A stretch of DNA of 64,000 nucleotides from Demequina sp. TMPB413 (lineage in GTDB: Bacteria; Actinomycetota; Actinomycetes; Actinomycetales; Demequinaceae), in the NCBI RefSeq assembly GCF_020447105.2, contig NZ_CP096184.1, positions 2,108,001-2,172,000 of the forward strand, written 5' to 3'. A program made the translations under genes and the position numbers. Of the stretch, positions 33,963 through 42,684 are shown in pieces (position 1 is the first letter of the stretch; every line of letters begins with the position of its first letter). The notes below the pieces were generated by a model. That model ran no database searches, was not told the origin of the DNA, and saw only the letters and a list, made by a program, of their open reading frames with translations.

Positions 33963-34394
33963 CTACGCCGCGGCGAGGTAGTCCGCGAGCGCGTCGCGCG
34001 ACTCGCGCAAGAGGTCGTCCCACTGGAGGCCAGGCGCCCTGAGGTGGAGCAACTCGTTGCCCTCCCAGCGGTAGGCCTCCACTCCTAGGACCCGACCGAG
34101 AATCACGCCCACCTGGCTCACCACGTGGGAACCGAGCATCAGTTCGGCGGAAGCGGCGATGAGCAGCACGTGCGTGTAGCCCTCAACGCGAGACGTCCCG
34201 CAATCGAGGATGACGGCGCGCGGTCCCACGGGCACGCGTGGCTCGCGGGAAAGTGCCTCGCCGGGCGATCTCCCTGGCAGTCGGCCGGTGTCGTCCGCTG
34301 CTCGCGGGGCATAGCGCGAGGCGCCATCACGCAATCGATGCGTGATGGTTTGCAGGGCAGTCGTGTCGATCGTGCCCTCGCCTCGTGCGGTCAT
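33963..34394 (-). CDS. Hypothetical protein
   Basis: 143 residues. The ATG at 34394 is preceded by purine-rich AAGGGGTAAGGGA. No domain is recognised. The second half (THVLLIAASAELMLGSHVVS, GVILGRVLGVEAYRWEGNEL) looks like a mixed alpha/beta fold without a clear transmembrane segment, and the first half is polar and probably disordered. It is monocistronic, divergent from the TPR gene. Coding potential is supported by codon bias and the ribosome site, not by homology. Confidence 0.6.
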   Translation of the reverse strand: MTARGEGTIDTTALQTITHRLRDGASRYAPRAADDTGRLPGRSPGEALSREPRVPVGPRAVILDCGTSRVEGYTHVLLIAASAELMLGSHVVSQVGVILGRVLGVEAYRWEGNELLHLRAPGLQWDDLLRESRDALADYLAAA

Positions 34395-34572
34395 TCCCTT
34401 ACCCCTTATGGCCTGAATCGTCCTCTTCTATTGAGGCCCAGGCATGCCACCCCTGTCTAGTCAGTGTCGGCAAATCCACACAAAACCCCCGGACCTTGTA
34501 CCCACCCACATCGCTCTGCCCGCGTGAGCGCGACGCCGTCGCTCGGCGGACGACGCTGTCATAGTGGTCGGC

Positions 34573-35064
34573 ATGGACATCAACGCGTGGGATCGCGCAA
34601 TCGACGCCTTCTATGCGCGCGACTTCACGGAGGCCGACCCCGCCGGCACCGTGGCGGCGATGCGCGAACTTCTCGACACCATGGCGGCGGACGACGCTGG
34701 CGCCCTCGTGGCGTTCGAGTTGGCCGGGGTGCACGATTCCCTCGGGCTTGAGGTCGAAGCCGTGCCTTTGTATCGCGAGGCGCTCGCCTCTGGGCTGGAC
34801 GCGGACCATGCCTCGCAAGCCCGCATCCAACTAGCCAGCACGCTGCGCAATCTGGGCCAGTTTGATGAGGCCGTCGAACTGTTGTCGGTCCCCGCTGAAG
34901 GAGATCTGGAGCCTGCCCGCAAGGCTTTCCTGGCGCTCACGCTGCACTCGGCGGGGCGCGCCGATGAGGCGTTGCGTGAGGCGATCGAGGGCATCGTGCC
35001 CTGCCTACCGCGGTATCAGCGGTCGCTTGCCAGCTATGCCGCCGCGCTCACCGACCCCAAGTAA
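34573..35064 (+). CDS. Tetratricopeptide repeat protein
   Basis: 163 residues, all helical. It contains TPR-like units (DDAGALVAFELAGVHDSLGL, AVPLYREALASGLDADHASQ, RIQLASTLRNLGQFDEAVEL, AFLALTLHSAGRADEALREA) matching the TPR_5 family of soluble actinobacterial proteins. Such proteins act as protein-interaction scaffolds; the partner is unknown. The ATG at 34573 is preferred to GTG 34564. It is followed by the serpin gene after 59 bp on the same strand. Confidence 0.82.
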   Translation: MDINAWDRAIDAFYARDFTEADPAGTVAAMRELLDTMAADDAGALVAFELAGVHDSLGLEVEAVPLYREALASGLDADHASQARIQLASTLRNLGQFDEAVELLSVPAEGDLEPARKAFLALTLHSAGRADEALREAIEGIVPCLPRYQRSLASYAAALTDPK

Positions 35065-35123
35065 GTGAGCTCGACCCAACGCCAGTGGCACCTTAAGCGT
35101 CGTAGTGTCGGAAGGGACTCGCC

Positions 35124-36407
35124 ATGACTCGTCACCACCGCTCGGCCGCAGGCATGGTCGCCGTATGCGCAATCACGCTTGCGGCCTGCGCGTCACCCGG
35201 CGCCTCCGGGACCAGTTCGCCCGACCCAGAGGTCGACCGTCCAGCGCCGGACTCCCCCCATACAGAGGACCTGGCCCGCGCGCTGAACGACACCGGATTC
35301 GCGATCTTCAGGGCGGCCGCCGAGGAGGGCGAAAACACCACGGTGTCGCCGCTCAGCATCGGCACCGCGTTCGGCATGCTCAATGCGGGCGCGACCGAGC
35401 CGGTGGCTGGCGCACTAGATGAGGCCTTCGCCTGGCCGGTCGAGGGCCCACAACTACTCGACGCGTTCAACTCGCTCGACCAGCGCGCATCCTCGGAACC
35501 AGCCGACTTCCCAAGCCCTGGCCAGGACGAGCCCGTCCACGCCGTCGTCCGCATCGCGAACAGGATGTTCCTTGACGAAGGCTTCGAGCCCCAGCAGGAC
35601 TACCGCGAGCGGTTGGCCGCATCGTTTGATGCCGGTGCCCAGGTGACGCCCATGAGCACCGACCCTGAGCAGGCGGCCGACGCCATCAACGGTTGGGTCG
35701 ACGACCGCACCGAGGGCCTCATTCCTGAACTCGTGACGCCGGAGATCTTCGACGATCAGTCGCGGCTGGTCCTCGCGAACGCTCTGTACATGAAGGCGGA
35801 GTGGGCGCATCAGTTTGAGGAGTTCGCCACGGCGGACGAGCCGTTCACGCTCCCGGGCGGCGACACCGCCGACGTCCCGATGATGAACAGTGGCATCCGC
35901 AATGGCACGGTGCACGAGGGCGAGGGCTTCGTGTCGGTGGTGCTGCCTTACGCCTACGACGAGCTCGAGATGGTGGTGGTGGTCCCGGATGACGGCGCGT
36001 TCGAGGACGTGCGTGCGGCGCTGGGCCAGGACACGCTCGACCAGATCGACTCCGCACCGGAGGGGACGGGCTACACGCTCGCGATGCCGCGCTTCACGGC
36101 CGAGTCGCGCACGGACTTGCGCGCCGTCATGGAGGGTGAACTGGGCATCGAGGACCTGTTCGGCGTGGTCGGCTTGGACGGGATTGCTCCCGACATGTAC
36201 GTGAGCGCCGCGGTGCACGCCACCAAGGTGATCGTGGACGAGGCGGGCACAGAGGCCGCCGCTGCGACCGCCATCGTTGCTGGCACCACGAGCATGCCTG
36301 CGCCGCCCGAGTTCGAGATCAGGGCTGATCGCCCGTTCCTGTATGTCATCAGGGACAACGACACGGGCGCGGTGCTGTTCGTGGGCCAGGTGCTCGACCC
36401 GCGGTAG
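35124..36407 (+). CDS. Secreted lipoprotein serpin
   Basis: 427 residues. A signal peptide with lipobox LAAC (Cys22) and a Ser/Pro/Asp linker precede a full serpin domain: TVSPLSIGTAFGMLNAGATE, LVLANALYMKAEWAHQFEEF, the shutter and breach regions, and RPFLYVIRDNDTGAVLFVGQ. The reactive-loop hinge GTEAAAATA (375-383) is of the inhibitory type. Counting P14 as Thr376 puts P1-P1' at Thr389-Ser390, so a protease accepting small or polar residues (elastase- or subtilisin-like) is the likely target. It acts at the cell surface. The AAGGGAC site supports ATG 35124. Confidence 0.92.
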   Translation: MTRHHRSAAGMVAVCAITLAACASPGASGTSSPDPEVDRPAPDSPHTEDLARALNDTGFAIFRAAAEEGENTTVSPLSIGTAFGMLNAGATEPVAGALDEAFAWPVEGPQLLDAFNSLDQRASSEPADFPSPGQDEPVHAVVRIANRMFLDEGFEPQQDYRERLAASFDAGAQVTPMSTDPEQAADAINGWVDDRTEGLIPELVTPEIFDDQSRLVLANALYMKAEWAHQFEEFATADEPFTLPGGDTADVPMMNSGIRNGTVHEGEGFVSVVLPYAYDELEMVVVVPDDGAFEDVRAALGQDTLDQIDSAPEGTGYTLAMPRFTAESRTDLRAVMEGELGIEDLFGVVGLDGIAPDMYVSAAVHATKVIVDEAGTEAAAATAIVAGTTSMPAPPEFEIRADRPFLYVIRDNDTGAVLFVGQVLDPR

Positions 36408-36424
36408 CTGCCAGCACGCCCCGA

Positions 36425-36485
36425 AGTGGCTCGATTCGTACCGCCTGGCGGCGGTCCGGGCGCCTTGGTGGCTTGATTCGTACCG
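36425..36485. repeat. Intergenic repeat element, family C copy 2 (left arms only)
   Basis: TGGCTCGATTCGTACCGCC at 36427 and TGGCTTGATTCGTACCG at 36469 are direct repeats exactly 42 bp apart, the same spacing as the two left arms of copy 1. No matching right arm is present. It begins 18 bp after the serpin stop. Confidence 0.7.
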
Positions 36486-36521
36486 AGCGGCGCCAGCGAA
36501 CGCGTGCCACGCCCGATGAAG

Positions 36522-36611
36522 CGTCGCACGAGCACCACAAATCCTCGGTGTCGGCCGACGTTGTGCGGGGCCCTCCGGGCAACGGGGGGAAATGTGGTGC
36601 TGGCGCGAACG
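36522..36611. repeat. Intergenic inverted repeat element, family B copy 1
   Basis: Left arm CGTCGCACGAGCACCACAAA (from 36522) and right arm ATGTGGTGCTGGCGCGA (from 36592) pair with a few mismatches; total 90 bp. A direct repeat GCGAACGCGTGCCACGCCC precedes copies 1 and 2, so the pair arose by tandem duplication. Confidence 0.75.
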
Positions 36612-36630
36612 CGTGCCACGCCCCCGGCAC

Positions 36631-36719
36631 CGTCGCGAGAGCACCACCTTTTGGACTCAGTAGCGCTCGCCGTGCGGAGCCATCAGCGCAGGCAGCCGAT
36701 TTGTGGTGCTCGCGCGACG
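36631..36719. repeat. Intergenic inverted repeat element, family B copy 2
   Basis: CGTCGCGAGAGCACCACC (from 36631) pairs with ATTTGTGGTGCTCGCGCGAC (ending 36719); total 89 bp. Elements C2, B1 and B2 fill most of the 405-bp gap between the serpin and the histidine kinase. Positions 36720-36812 show no further feature. Confidence 0.75.
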
Positions 36720-36812
36720 CGGGTCGGCGCCGGGCATGCGACGGGCGGACGGGCTCCACCCGCAGGTCAGGCCTGCGAGCACCCCGCCACGCACACGCCG
36801 TACCCTGAGCCC

Positions 36813-37616
36813 ATGATGTGGCTGGGGTGGGTGCTCGCCGCGGTGGCCGGGGGCGCTGCTGCGTGGGCGTTCGCCCGGCTCAGCGCGGAGCGCCGCCACA
36901 CCGCCGTGGCCGAGCGCTTCGCCGCACGCGAGTCCCAGGCCGCCCAAGCCCTCGCCGCCTCGGACGAGCGCGCCAGGATCGCGCGCGAAATGCACGACGT
37001 GGTCGCGCACACCCTCACGGTCGTCGTCGCCCAAGCAGACGGGGGCCGATTCGCCGCACGCACCGACCCCGCCGCAGCCGCGCGCACTCTTGACACGATC
37101 GCCGACGTGGGCAGATCAGCGCTCACCGAGATGCGAGCACTCCTCGGCGTCTTGCGCACCTCAGAAGGCGAGGCGGAACTTGGGCCCCAGCCGAGCGTCG
37201 GCGACATCCCCGGCCTGGTCGCGACGGCGAGGGAAGGCGGCCTCGACGTCTCGTTCGTGACGACGGGAACCCCGCGACCGCTTCCCATCGGCGCCGGGCT
37301 GACGCTCTATCGGATCGCTCAAGAGGGCCTCACCAACGTGCGCAAGCACGCCGGCCCCGTCGCCACCGCGTTCCTGCAGTTGACATGGGATGACGACGAC
37401 GTGACCCTCACCGTGAGTGACGACGGCAGGGGCGCGGCGGCACAGTCGGACGGCACCGGCGGTGGTATCCAAGGTATGACCGAGCGGGCCACCGTCTTTG
37501 GCGGCACCCTCACGGCGGGCCCGAAGGCGGGCGGCGGCTTCCTCGTGAGGGCGCGGCTCCCGTTGCCGCGCCGCGAGCACACCGAGCACACCGAGCATCA
37601 CAAGGAGACCGAGTGA
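36813..37616 (+). CDS. Two-component sensor histidine kinase (short, NarX/LiaS-like)
   Basis: 267 residues. One N-terminal transmembrane helix ([20 protein letters not shown]) leads directly into a HisKA_3 dimerisation helix with phospho-acceptor His61 ([20 protein letters not shown]) and an HATPase_c domain ([45 protein letters not shown]). There is no extracellular or multi-helix sensor domain, so the protein is shorter than typical kinases of this group, and the region upstream is filled with repeat elements. The stop overlaps the response-regulator start by 4 bp. It probably controls the ABC-FtsX genes that follow. Confidence 0.86.
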   Translation: MMWLGWVLAAVAGGAAAWAFARLSAERRHTAVAERFAARESQAAQALAASDERARIAREMHDVVAHTLTVVVAQADGGRFAARTDPAAAARTLDTIADVGRSALTEMRALLGVLRTSEGEAELGPQPSVGDIPGLVATAREGGLDVSFVTTGTPRPLPIGAGLTLYRIAQEGLTNVRKHAGPVATAFLQLTWDDDDVTLTVSDDGRGAAAQSDGTGGGIQGMTERATVFGGTLTAGPKAGGGFLVRARLPLPRREHTEHTEHHKETE

Positions 37617-38272
37617 CCATCCGCGTAGCGCTTGTCGACGACCAGCAACTGATCCGCGCTGGCTTCCGCATGGTGGTCGCTTCGCAGCCAGACATGGAGG
37701 TGGTCGCGGAGGCCGGATCGGGCGACGACGCCGTGAGGGCTCTCGCGGCGCTCCGCCCGCCGGCCGACGTGGTGCTCATGGACGTCCGGATGCCCGGCCG
37801 CGACGGCATCGACGCGTGCGCAGAGATCACCGCCAAGTCGCCCGTGAAAGTGATCATCCTCACCACCTTCGACCTCGACGAGTACGTCGTGGCAGCCATC
37901 AAGGCAGGCGCCAGCGGGTTCTTGCTCAAGGACGCGCCGCCGGAAGACCTCCTCCACGCGATTCGCACGGTCCACGCTGGCGACGCCGTGATCGCCCCCA
38001 CGGCCACGCGTCGGCTGCTGACGCGACTGGTCACCGCGCTGCCCAAGTCGGGAGAGGCCCCCGGCATGGCCGACCTCACTGCCCGCGAGCGCGAGGTGTT
38101 GGTCCTGATGGCGCGCGGACTGTCCAATCAAGAGATCCGCGCCGAGCTGGTGCTCGCTGAGCCCACCGTCAAAACTCACGTGGGCCGAGTGCTCGCCAAG
38201 TTGGGGGCGCGCGACAGGGTCCAGGCCGTCGTGATCGCCTACGAGACCGGCCTGGTCACGCCCGGCACGTGA
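37613..38272 (+). CDS. NarL/LuxR family response regulator
   Basis: 219 residues. The receiver domain has Asp9-Asp10 and the phospho-acceptor Asp57 ([10 protein letters not shown]), with Thr and Lys switch residues in [12 protein letters not shown] and [15 protein letters not shown]-terminal LuxR helix-turn-helix follows ([40 protein letters not shown]). The GTG start overlaps the kinase stop (GTGA). It is the cognate partner of the kinase and the likely activator of the adjacent transporter array, which begins 118 bp downstream. Confidence 0.93.
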   Translation: MTIRVALVDDQQLIRAGFRMVVASQPDMEVVAEAGSGDDAVRALAALRPPADVVLMDVRMPGRDGIDACAEITAKSPVKVIILTTFDLDEYVVAAIKAGASGFLLKDAPPEDLLHAIRTVHAGDAVIAPTATRRLLTRLVTALPKSGEAPGMADLTAREREVLVLMARGLSNQEIRAELVLAEPTVKTHVGRVLAKLGARDRVQAVVIAYETGLVTPGT

Positions 38273-38390
38273 GCCGTCATACCGCGGTACCACCGCAAGT
38301 CCATCCCCCGGTCCGATGCGCTGGCGGCGGGCGCTCCCGTAGCGTCAAGGCATCGACACCCTTGGTGTGGATGCAGAGGGGGGAGGCGCC

Positions 38391-39164
38391 GTGACGGATC
38401 AACCGTCGACAGCGGCCGGGGAGCAGTCCGCGCCGTTGGCGTTGCGCTCACGCGGCCTGACCAAGACCTACGGTTCTGGTCAGGCCGCCGTGACCGCAGT
38501 GGACCACGTCGACCTCGACATCGACGCTGGCGTGCTGACGTCCGTCATGGGGCCCTCTGGTTCGGGTAAGACGACGCTGGTTCACCTACTCGCGGGCCTC
38601 GACCGCCCGGACGACGGCCAGGTATGGGTGGGCGACGACGAGCTCACCGGCATCTCCGACGCCGCGCTCGCCCGCATCAGGGGGCGCGTGGTCGGCTTCG
38701 TGTTTCAGGGCTTCAACCTGTTGCAGACCATGTCCGCCGCGGACAACATCGTGCTGCCGCTGCGCCTCAACCAACTGCCGCGCGATCCTCACTGGCACGC
38801 GACGCTCATCGAGATGCTGGGGATCGGACGCGAGCTCGAACGAAGGCCATACGAGCTGTCCGGCGGCCAGCAGCAACGAGTCGCCATCGCTCGCGCGCTC
38901 ATCACCAAGCCGCGCGTCGTTCTCGCCGACGAGCCCACCGGCAATCTCGACACCCACGCGAGCGCGCAAATCCTCTCCCACCTGCGCACCAGTTGCCGAG
39001 AGCTGGGCCAATCGGTGGTGATGGTCACGCACGACCCGACTGCAGCGTCGTACGCCTCCAAGGTGTTGCTTTTTGCTGACGGCAAGGTCGCCGGGCACAT
39101 CGACAGTCCGTCGCCCGACGCCGTGCTTGCGGGCCTCGACGCGCTCGCGGGAGTCGAGCGGTGA
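38391..39164 (+). CDS. ABC transporter ATP-binding protein (MacB/LolD/FtsE type)
   Basis: 257 residues. Walker A GPSGSGKTT, Q-loop GFVFQGFNLLQT, signature LSGGQQQRVAIARAL, Walker B VVLADEPTGNLD and H-loop VTHD are all intact. This is the mechanotransmission class that works with FtsX-fold permeases, as in MacB, LolCDE and BceAB. The GTG at 38391 has GGGGGGAGGC upstream. Its stop overlaps the first permease by 4 bp. As the only ATPase in the locus, it probably serves all the permeases that follow. Confidence 0.93.
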   Translation: MTDQPSTAAGEQSAPLALRSRGLTKTYGSGQAAVTAVDHVDLDIDAGVLTSVMGPSGSGKTTLVHLLAGLDRPDDGQVWVGDDELTGISDAALARIRGRVVGFVFQGFNLLQTMSAADNIVLPLRLNQLPRDPHWHATLIEMLGIGRELERRPYELSGGQQQRVAIARALITKPRVVLADEPTGNLDTHASAQILSHLRTSCRELGQSVVMVTHDPTAASYASKVLLFADGKVAGHIDSPSPDAVLAGLDALAGVER

Positions 39165-40708
39165 GTTCGCGGGTGGTGCGGGGACTTGAGATCGGCGTGT
39201 TCCCCGTGTTGTGGACCACGAAGAGGCTGCTGTCGGTCCCGGTGATGTGGTGGACGCGCACGGCCCTCGCGCTTGTCTCGGCCTCATTCGGATACTTGGT
39301 GTGGGCGCGCTTCTTCGCACCCCACGGCACGCTCACGGGCACATGGTCGGGCTATTCCAATTCCCTTGCGTACGGTGTTGCCTGGCTGTGCTTCATCATC
39401 CTCATACAGGCAGGGCCTCGCGGACTCGATCGTCTTGGAATCGCCCTGCTACACCGCGTCGCCCGCATGCTTCCCGTGCGCGGTCAAGGCGCACTCGCCG
39501 TGACGAGGCACACACTCGAAACCCGCGACAGCGACAACAAGGCGTCCTTCTGGAACCGCCGGTCTGAGGTCGGCGGGTTGGTCGCGGCAGCCCTGCTGGC
39601 CTCAGGCCTCACGGCGGCGTTCACGATCGACCGCGCGATGGAACGCCAAGAGGATGCGTTGACTTTCACTGCAACAGTGGTACCACTTGACACCACGCAG
39701 GAGTCCGCTTCATCCGGCGTCGGTGTGCATCGTGCGGCTCTCGATCCATCCGTCATCACCGTCCTCGAAGCGGACCCCTCGCTGGCCGTCGTGCCATACG
39801 GGCGTGTCACGGTTGGTCCTACTGGTGGGGTCTCTCCCCAGGCCACGATCACGCTAGTTTCCGTAAGTGACCTGGACGGGGTGGTTCCCGCTGGCGCGGG
39901 ACCGCTCGGGCTTCAGGACGGCGTGATGCTCAGCCCCGAACCGGAGAGCGAGGAACTCGCATTTCCTGCCCCCCGACAGGTGATCGATGTCTCGACGGGG
40001 ACCGGCACCGCGACGCTACTCAACCGGGTGTGGTCGCACCCCCTCTCGTTCGCGACCCGCTCGTGGGGCGAGGCGGCCTGGGGCGAGATCCCGGTGGTTG
40101 GTGCCCTGGTGGCATACGTCGGCGGCGAGTTGCCCGCGGGAGAGCGCTTCGACTACGTCGCCGCTGCGACGGCTCGTGCCGGCGCTGAGGCACAAGTGCT
40201 GCCAACCCTGAGCGCAGAGGCCCTCGCGTTTCGTCAGGACGAGGACACGTTCACGCGTGGCTATTACGGCGTGATGTCAGCTTTTGTGGTGGCGTTGGCG
40301 TGTTTCGCTACCGTACTGATCGCCGTACGCACGGTGAGGAAGCACCGCCAGGTGCGAGCCACCGTCGCAGCGCTGGGGGCCACCCCACGTGCGCTCGCGC
40401 TGGCAGTACCGATCGACGCAGGGATCACCCTCGCGGTTGCCTCTGCCGTGGGCGCACCCATCGGGGTTGCGGCCGCAGCTGTGGCCAAGGTGCCGAACCT
40501 TTTCGCTTTGGGAGCCCCTTTCAACATCAACGCCATCGTGAACGGACTCTGGTGGAACCTCACCCAAATCTCCTGGGGGCCGGTGGCCGGGGTGGTGGGT
40601 GGGACCTGGCTCGTTGCGGTCGCGGCGACCACTGCCTACGGGTTTGCGGTGGCGCGACGCACACCGGTTGACGAGCTGCGCGTGGCGATCAAGGAGGGGG
40701 CGCTGTGA
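39161..40708 (+). CDS. FtsX-like permease, first of array
   Basis: 515 residues. Two or three N-terminal helices come first, then a conserved-looking cytoplasmic stretch (VRGQGALAVTRHTLETRDSD), a single helix, a large extracellular domain (about residues 165-365), and three C-terminal helices of the FtsX domain (YGVMSAFVVALACFATVLIA onwards). The C-terminus VARRTPVDELRVAIKEGAL carries the coupling-helix-like tail whose codons include AAGGAGGG, the ribosome site for the next gene (4-bp GTGA overlap). Its cargo is unknown. Confidence 0.82.
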   Translation: MSSRVVRGLEIGVFPVLWTTKRLLSVPVMWWTRTALALVSASFGYLVWARFFAPHGTLTGTWSGYSNSLAYGVAWLCFIILIQAGPRGLDRLGIALLHRVARMLPVRGQGALAVTRHTLETRDSDNKASFWNRRSEVGGLVAAALLASGLTAAFTIDRAMERQEDALTFTATVVPLDTTQESASSGVGVHRAALDPSVITVLEADPSLAVVPYGRVTVGPTGGVSPQATITLVSVSDLDGVVPAGAGPLGLQDGVMLSPEPESEELAFPAPRQVIDVSTGTGTATLLNRVWSHPLSFATRSWGEAAWGEIPVVGALVAYVGGELPAGERFDYVAAATARAGAEAQVLPTLSAEALAFRQDEDTFTRGYYGVMSAFVVALACFATVLIAVRTVRKHRQVRATVAALGATPRALALAVPIDAGITLAVASAVGAPIGVAAAAVAKVPNLFALGAPFNINAIVNGLWWNLTQISWGPVAGVVGGTWLVAVAATTAYGFAVARRTPVDELRVAIKEGAL

Positions 40709-42684
40709 GCACCAGGTCGAAAGCTGACTCCACACCACGGCTCGGCGCTCTGCAGTGGGTGGGACCCGGCCTCGTAGGGTTGCTCGCGCTCGCCGTTGCC
40801 CTCGCACAGGAGCCGCTCTTCACACGGCCGACCTCCAGCGGTTCCGGTTCGATTACCCCGATCCTGCCCGCGTACTACGACTTCCTGATCATGCTGTTCT
40901 ACTCACCGGTCCTGATCGGACTGCTCGCTTCGCTCATCGGCGCTTTCCGCGCGATCTCGACCGCCTCTCATCGGCGGGAGTTCCGCGCGCTCATGGATCT
41001 GGGCGCGCCTCGCAAGGCGCTCGTACGTGAGCAAGTGCGCCTCGGCCTGTTTCACGGTGCCGTCGCGGCGCTGACGGGCACCGTCCTTGGCACCGGGATC
41101 ACCCAAGGTGTGGCGGGCCCGGGCGGACACTTCAACTCCAATACCGCCTGGACGCTGCTCACGGTCCTTCTGCTGTTAGTCGTTGCCACCACGCTCGCGT
41201 ACTGGTTCGTGGGGTTCTGGGTCACGGGCGGCACTGGCCGCGCAGTTTCGCCGCGCGACATCGAGGTGGCGATGGGCGTCGAATCGGTGCCCATTCCCAG
41301 GCGCCGCCTGAGGCGATTCGCCGTGCCGCTTGCACTGGCCGCGTTCGTCGTGGTGTCGGCGCTCGTCACTCCTCACCTTGAAACCTCGAACTTGGAGTCC
41401 TCAGGGCTCGTGAAGGTCTGGATCATCGCCTACTCGATGGTCGCGTTCTTTGGAATTCCCTTCCTCATCATCTGGGCGGGAGCGAAGGCAGCCGCGTGGC
41501 TCAGCCACCTCACGGGACGCGCACTGCTTCACGGCGGTAACGCCGCGAGGATCGCGGGCGACGGGCTCACGCGCCCCACTCCAGCGCGTGCCGTGGCGAT
41601 CGGCGCCGTGGGACTCGTGCTCGGCGGCACGCTCGCCATCGGCATCATGGTGAACGCGTTGGAAGCCCGCAATGACGCGGGCGCGGCTCTAACTCCAAGC
41701 CTCATGGTCTCGACCACCGGGCTGCCCGACCGTGACATCGTCGCCCAGGCCTCGCAGGCCGTCGGCTGGAACTCGCAAGGACTCGACCCGGAGCTGGTGG
41801 CGGCGCTTCAAGCCGATGACCGCGTCATCGCAGTCCCTGCCGCCATGCTCACAGCTCGCGTCGGCTCCACGGACGGGTCGCCTGCGGTGGGGGACGACAG
41901 CACCACCTACCTCGCCGTCGACCCCACAGACCTGGACCGGGTCAGCAAGGGCTCAGCGCGAGCGCTGTACTTCGAGGGCGCGGTGGCGATGGGGGGCGGC
42001 GTCAGCCCCGCGGTGCTCTCGGTGGGAGAGGCGTCGGCCAAAGTGACCTCACCCAAGGTGGGTGGGCCCTTCACGGCACTTCCTCGCGATTGGGCCGAGG
42101 GCGAGTTCGGACGGGGCGTCACCAGTGCTGTGTTGCTGTACGACGGAGAAGCCGGCGACGCTCAGGCGGCAATCGTCGACTACGACGTTGACGACCTCCG
42201 TGTGACGGACTTCGGCGGAGGCGGCACTGGCTCAGGCGGGCTCAACCGCGCCGGCGTGCTCACGGTCTCAGGAACGCTCCTCCTGCTCGCAGTTGGCATG
42301 GTCATCGCACTGTCCCTCAGCGTGCAGCGGACGCGCGGGCACGACTACGCGACCATGTCTGCGCTCGGCGCGTCACGCCCGGCGCTCAGGTGGGGCACGG
42401 CCATCGAGTCCGCAGTGGTCGCAGCCTCGGGGTCGGTCATGGGGATCTTGCTTGGGGGCGCGTGGGGACTGTGGCTCGGTCTGAGTAGCGACCGCATCTC
42501 GTGGGAGCTCGTGTGGACAGGTATCGCCTTCGATCTCGACCACGCTCCATGGGGCACGGTGCTGACCCTGGCTCTCGCCGCGATCGTGGCCTCCGCCATT
42601 GCCTCCGTCATAGCGCGCTCCCGTCTCGAGCGTCTCACCCCCGCCGAGCAACTGCGCGAGGCGATCAAGGAGGGGGCGCTGTGA
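40705..42684 (+). CDS. FtsX-like permease, second of array
   Basis: 659 residues, apparently two FtsX-type halves. The N-terminal half has helices around residues 20-180 with a RREFRALMDLGAPRKALVRE motif typical of the FtsX cytoplasmic loop. A middle extracellular domain follows, and the C-terminal FtsX domain includes YATMSALGASRPALRWGTAI. It ends RLERLTPAEQLREAIKEGAL, the same tail as the preceding protein, again encoding AAGGAGGG before the overlapping GTG of the next gene. The GTG start overlaps the upstream stop by 4 bp. Confidence 0.82.
   Translation: MSTRSKADSTPRLGALQWVGPGLVGLLALAVALAQEPLFTRPTSSGSGSITPILPAYYDFLIMLFYSPVLIGLLASLIGAFRAISTASHRREFRALMDLGAPRKALVREQVRLGLFHGAVAALTGTVLGTGITQGVAGPGGHFNSNTAWTLLTVLLLLVVATTLAYWFVGFWVTGGTGRAVSPRDIEVAMGVESVPIPRRRLRRFAVPLALAAFVVVSALVTPHLETSNLESSGLVKVWIIAYSMVAFFGIPFLIIWAGAKAAAWLSHLTGRALLHGGNAARIAGDGLTRPTPARAVAIGAVGLVLGGTLAIGIMVNALEARNDAGAALTPSLMVSTTGLPDRDIVAQASQAVGWNSQGLDPELVAALQADDRVIAVPAAMLTARVGSTDGSPAVGDDSTTYLAVDPTDLDRVSKGSARALYFEGAVAMGGGVSPAVLSVGEASAKVTSPKVGGPFTALPRDWAEGEFGRGVTSAVLLYDGEAGDAQAAIVDYDVDDLRVTDFGGGGTGSGGLNRAGVLTVSGTLLLLAVGMVIALSLSVQRTRGHDYATMSALGASRPALRWGTAIESAVVAASGSVMGILLGGAWGLWLGLSSDRISWELVWTGIAFDLDHAPWGTVLTLALAAIVASAIASVIARSRLERLTPAEQLREAIKEGAL

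Noticed and set aside
36425-36719. Possible CRISPR-like array (20-bp repeats, about 22-bp spacers)
   Set aside because: Only two direct copies with 42-bp spacing, other copies inverted, repeats not constant, and no cas genes in the window.
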